Below, in pieces: positions 14,468-17,450 of a stretch of 17,450 nt of DNA (within the stretch, counting starts at the first letter, position 1; each line of letters begins with the position of its first letter). Position numbers and translations under genes: made by a program. The stretch spans positions 1 through 17,450 of the forward strand of contig QKCS01000293.1 in NCBI GenBank assembly GCA_003246795.1, read 5' to 3'. The stretch is from Alphaproteobacteria bacterium. Lineage in GTDB: Bacteria > Pseudomonadota > Alphaproteobacteria > Micropepsales > Micropepsaceae. A model generated the notes under the pieces. It saw nothing but the letters and a program-made list of their open reading frames with translations. It ran no database searches and was not told where the DNA came from.

Positions 14468-15022
14468 GACGGCCTTTTTTCAGGAACGTGGGAAGTGGAC
14501 GGCGGCGGAGGCCCGGAGTCTGGCCGCCTTTTAGGGGATCATGTGCCGAAAGACGAGGCCGCAGCGCGCGGGGCGATACCCACAAGAAAAAGGCGGGCAT
14601 CACGCCCGCCAAGCTAGATTCAAGGTGTCTTGGGTCGTCCTAGTCCGGCCGGATCCGGCGCTTTGCGCCACCTCCTGCCATGCATGCGAACATGCCTAGT
14701 GTGCGGCCTGTTCGGGGCCGCGAATGCTCAAATCGTCGTCGACGCCCAGCATCGAACGCTTGCGCTATTCCTGCCCCAATTTCGAAGAGTTGCCAGTATG
14801 AATTCCAAAGACAGGCCTGATTTGCCCATCGCGTCGCGACGAAATCACAGGCCAGTTGAGGCGAACGCTTCCGTCCAGTTTGGCCATATCATCCGAATAC
14901 AGACGAAAACTGGGAATCGAGACGCGGTGCGACGCGTTCTGCTCTTCACGGCGCCGTGATCATTCGCAAATGGGCGGTGCCGCGCCGTCGATCGGTCCGG
15001 CCGCGTTAACGTCGTCGGCCGT
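14468..15022. other. Intergenic region between pepN and the lysR-type gene
   Basis: These 555 nt contain a strong minus-strand terminator at 14587-14610. Short frames exist on both strands, for example a plus frame ending at 14959 whose last part starts MNSKDRPDLPIASRR, and a 40-codon minus frame starting MAKLDGSVRL near 14890. None has a convincing ribosome site or a recognisable motif. The stretch 14760-14960 is less GC-rich than the flanking genes and may be decayed coding DNA. Confidence 0.5.
14587..14610 (-). terminator. Intrinsic terminator upstream of pepN
   Basis: On the minus strand, GGCGGGC, a 5-nt loop and GCCCGCC (14610-14592) are followed by five Ts and CTT (14591-14585). The only minus-strand gene recognised upstream is the lysR-type gene ending at 15023, over 400 nt away. 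Confidence 0.75.
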
Positions 15023-15927
15023 TTAGAGATTCAACCGTTCCTGCGATATGTGCCCCGCGAGTAACTGCACGAACGCACTCACCTTGGACAGCGCCGGGCT
15101 TTTCCTCGCGTATGTGATGCGTGTCGTCGTCGGCGGCGGTTCGAAATTTTCGAGCAACTCCTCAAGTCGCCGAGCCCGCACGTGCTCGCGCGCTTGGAAC
15201 GACGGAAGGCGCGCGATGCCTGACCCGGCCAAGGCCGCATTTAGCGCTGCATCGGAGTCATCGCAGACCAGCCGCGCCTGAACGGGCTGCTCGCATGCGA
15301 GTCCATCCTGATGGAAACACCACCCGCCCGTGCGATCGCTCGTTCTTGCACACAATCATGTTGCGTTAGATCGCCCGGCTCATGCGGTACGCCGGCGCGC
15401 TTCAGGTAGCCGGGCGCAGCGCAAAGTACGTGGCGGAACGAACCCAATGCGCGACTTCCCACACCACCAACGGGGGCAATCGCCCCGCCGACTTGAACGG
15501 CAGCGTCCGCGGCCTCGGGCGCCGAGGCGTCCGCTTGGCCCAGGCAGAGATCCACGCGAACCCGCGGATAGCGGTTCAAGAACTCGGGAATGACGGGCGC
15601 GACGAACGCACGCCCGAAAGCCGTCGGCGCGGCGACGCGCATGAGGCCGGTCGGCGCGTTGCACATGCCTGCCAGCTCGAGCTCCACCTCCTCGACCTCG
15701 GCGAGGATCTGTTTGGCCCGGTCATAATAACTCAGCCCGTATTCGGTGAGGTCGAGGCTGCGCGTCGTGCGGTGAAGAAGAGGCGTGCCCAATCGTTCCT
15801 CAAAACCGGAAAGACGACGGCTGATGGCGGGCACCGAAATGCTGAGGTGTCTTGCTGCCGACGAAAACGATCCCGCGTCGACGATCGCGACGAACGTCCG
15901 CATGGCGTCTAAACGGTCGATGGTCAT
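15023..15927 (-). pseudogene. LysR-family transcriptional regulator, apparent 1-nt frameshift
   Basis: From ATG 15927 the first frame gives a typical LysR N-terminus: DAMRTFVAIVDAGSFSSAAR and the winged helix-turn-helix SISVPAISRRLSGFEERLGTPLLHRTTR, then a linker helix and the first half of the periplasmic-binding-like effector domain (GLMRVAAPTAFGR, DLTQHDCVQER). After about residue 203 that frame turns to nonsense and stops at 15241. One base back, the other frame continues sensibly, with a W-x-F segment, LVCDDSDAALNAALAGSGIA, RLEELLENF and KVSAFVQLLAGHI, to the TAA at 15023. A missing base near 15322-15335, in a G-rich run, would give about 301 residues, the family norm. Whether the break is real or an assembly error cannot be told. 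It is divergent from the MocR-type gene; the target genes are unknown. Confidence 0.8.
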
Positions 15928-16227
15928 TGTTGCATCACCGGCAACGCGCCCGGTCTCCCTTTGACGCTATGATTGTCCATGCGCGCGGAAATCAAAGAGC
16001 CAGATTTGCATGCGTCGCCGATCCACGATCTGTCATTAACAATCGCTCATCATTCGGCGATCCAGAATTTTGCTTCGCGCAACGATCCAGTTCGCCCTAT
16101 GCGGACGGCGGGGCACGGGCTGCTGCATCGGCCTTATGGTTGAGGAAATCATTCTCGAATGACGGCGGTCGATTGCTTGCACAAATGCGCAAGGATCACG
16201 CGCTTTTGAACGCTGCCGCGCTTCGGA
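15928..16227. other. Intergenic region between divergent regulator genes
   Basis: These 300 nt lie between the lysR-type start and the MocR-type start. Beside the candidate LysR box at 15929-15945, a TTGACG hexamer occurs near 15960 on the plus strand without a good -10 at the right spacing. No gene or strong repeat was recognised. Frames reading through on both strands lack family motifs. Confidence 0.5.
15929..15945. promoter_or_regulatory. Candidate LysR-type box next to the lysR start
   Basis: GTTGC-N7-GCAAC is an exact 5-bp inverted repeat that contains a T-N11-A core. It ends one base from the lysR-type start codon, a position where bound protein would block its own expression. It is short and could be chance. 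Confidence 0.25.
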
Positions 16228-17450
16228 ATGGTAGCCTATTTGCGGGATCTGGGAGCTCTGAACTTGGCGCGTACCGCTGTCGGTGTCGTAGGTCTTGCGC
16301 GTAAGGACGTCGATCGTGCGTTGGCCGAGCGTCTGTTCGAGAGCTTGCGCAATCTCATTCTCGACGGTGTCTGGCGCCACGGCGACAAGCTTCCGGGCAC
16401 ACGCATTATTGCGCGCGACGCGGGCGTTTCGCGTTGGACCGCCGTTGTCGCGGTCGACATGTTGATCGCCGAAGGTTTGGTCGAAGCGCGCAAGCGCTCC
16501 GGCACGTATGTCGCCTGGCGCGGCGCTGTTCGCGACGCCGAAGGGACGACGGCGCCGCTCGGCGAGTCGAAAGTCGCAAACATCCCGTTCGCGTTGGGCG
16601 TTCCGGCGCTCGATCTTTTTCCGATGCCGGTATGGAGGCGTCTCCAAGCGCGGCGTTGGCGCCAGATGCCGACCACTGCGCTTGAAGAAGGTCAATCCGC
16701 CGGTTGGCCTGAACTGCGTCAGGCCATCGCCGAGTTCGCGGCGACTGTGCGCGGCATTCAATGTTCGGCGGATCAGGTATTTGTCGTCCCCGGCGTCGAG
16801 GCCGCCGGTCGTCTGACCGCGCAGGTTCTTTGCCGTCCCGGAGGCCTCGCATGGGTCGAGGATCCCTGCCCGCACAACACACGGGCAATCGCAGCGAGCG
16901 CGCAACTCGTTCCAGTCAGCGTGACGGTTGACGCCGAAGGGATCGACATCGACGAGGGATGCCGCATCGCTCCCAACGCGTCATTGGCCGTCGTGACGCC
17001 GTCCGTCCAGTTTCCGACAGGCATCCGAATGTCGGATGCGCGGCGTCAGAGCCTGCGGCAGTGGGCGGCGGGCGCCGGATCGTGGATCTTCGAAGTCGAC
17101 CATGCGATGGAATTCCCGTTCGGGCGGACGCCTATCGCCGCGATGCCGGGCGCGGATCGCGTCGTTTATTTCGATACGTTTGGAAAGATGCTCTTCCCGT
17201 CGCTGCGCGTTGCGTATCTCGTCGTGCCGCGTGCGACGGTGCCGCTCCTCAAACAAGCGGACTTGAACTGCGACCGTCCGCCGCCTGTTCCCAGTCAGAT
17301 CGTTCTGTCCGACTTCCTCACCTCGGGGCAATTCGCAAAGCACATGCGCCGGTGCCGCGAAGCCTACGCGGAGCGGCGCGACGCGCTGCTGCATGCGTTG
17401 AATGACGAGTTCGGTGACATCTTCGTGATCGAGCCGAAGAACGAAGGCCT
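16228..17450 (+). CDS. MocR-type GntR-family regulator with aminotransferase-like domain (3' truncated by window)
   Basis: The frame is open from ATG 16228 to the window end; about 407 codons are visible of a usual 460-500. TTG 16264, with GGGAG about 8 nt upstream, is an alternative start. The N-terminus is a GntR winged helix-turn-helix: ESLRNLILDGVWRHGDKLPG, RDAGVSRWTAVVAVDMLIAE and RKRSGTYVA. After a linker comes a fold-type-I PLP aminotransferase-like domain with GWPELRQAIAEF, PGVEAAGRL, VVTPSVQFPTG and the PLP lysine candidate in YFDTFGKMLFPSLR. The usual E-D-D-Y-D-S-E-F block reads E-V-D-H-A-M-E-F, and the E-D-P-G-Y block reads E-D-P-C-P, so PLP handling may be altered. Relatives such as PdxR and GabR are transcriptional regulators that respond to PLP or amino acids. 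It is divergent from the lysR-type gene. The target is unknown. Confidence 0.9.
   Translation, partial: MVAYLRDLGALNLARTAVGVVGLARKDVDRALAERLFESLRNLILDGVWRHGDKLPGTRIIARDAGVSRWTAVVAVDMLIAEGLVEARKRSGTYVAWRGAVRDAEGTTAPLGESKVANIPFALGVPALDLFPMPVWRRLQARRWRQMPTTALEEGQSAGWPELRQAIAEFAATVRGIQCSADQVFVVPGVEAAGRLTAQVLCRPGGLAWVEDPCPHNTRAIAASAQLVPVSVTVDAEGIDIDEGCRIAPNASLAVVTPSVQFPTGIRMSDARRQSLRQWAAGAGSWIFEVDHAMEFPFGRTPIAAMPGADRVVYFDTFGKMLFPSLRVAYLVVPRATVPLLKQADLNCDRPPPVPSQIVLSDFLTSGQFAKHMRRCREAYAERRDALLHALNDEFGDIFVIEPKNEG

Noticed and set aside
14611..14760. tRNA or other stable RNA upstream of the terminator at 14587
   Set aside because: No TTCGA-type T-loop, anticodon stem or acceptor pairing could be assembled on either strand.
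14630..14959. Possible 109-codon plus-strand gene
   Set aside because: No ribosome site, no motif, odd composition, and it begins next to a minus-strand terminator. I could not support it as a gene.
15852..16304. Possible 150-codon plus-strand gene
   Set aside because: It starts antisense to the lysR-type gene and runs into the MocR-type gene in another frame, with no motifs.

Overview
The window is GC-rich and densely packed, and reads as chromosomal DNA of an alphaproteobacterium. The grounds are codon and GC character, a three-gene ECF sigma operon whose middle gene has an alphaproteobacterial look, MocR and LysR regulators, and a methionine-salvage cluster. I cannot name a genus. No phage genes, insertion sequences, CRISPR arrays, tRNAs or rRNAs were seen.

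Layout. (1) 3-2200, plus: the 3' part of a FAD-dependent phytoene-desaturase-like oxidoreductase, overlapping by ATGA with a GcvT-like protein. (2) 4077-2202, minus: a compact methionine-salvage operon, mtnB-mtnD-mtnC, with 4-nt overlaps and a readable promoter and leader hairpin. (3) 4303-5893, plus: ECF sigma factor, a putative anti-sigma membrane protein broken by an apparent 1-nt deletion, and a membrane-anchored CnrX/ZraP-like sensor. (4) 7513-5952, minus: a 104-residue membrane-anchored Ala/Glu/Pro repeat protein and a membrane-anchored polyamine-type solute-binding protein. They share the same N-terminal anchor and are separated by a strong intrinsic terminator. (5) 7855-9222, plus: a glutamine-synthetase-family protein that appears to lack several metal-binding glutamates. 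(6) 11709-9229, minus: an orphan PAS histidine kinase with its own promoter. (7) 14467-11831, minus: aminopeptidase N. (8) 15927-15023, minus: a LysR regulator with an apparent 1-nt deletion. (9) 16228 to the window end, plus: a MocR-type GntR/aminotransferase regulator with unusual active-site residues.

How the genes work together. mtnB, mtnD and mtnC encode consecutive steps that recycle methylthioribulose-1-phosphate to the 2-oxo acid precursor of methionine. The sigma, anti-sigma and sensor genes should form one envelope-stress or metal-responsive switch. The anchored binding protein, its small partner and the divergent glutamine-synthetase-like gene are the most unusual neighbourhood. 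They may form a polyamine or amine uptake and sensing locus, but that is inference. The intergenic region between them carries an orphan terminator and a cluster of CTGCCG/CGGCAG half-sites, suggesting a small RNA or attenuator plus a regulator site.

Two separate genes carry apparent 1-nt deletions, so assembly error must be excluded before calling either a real pseudogene. All alignments to family motifs were made by eye from memory.
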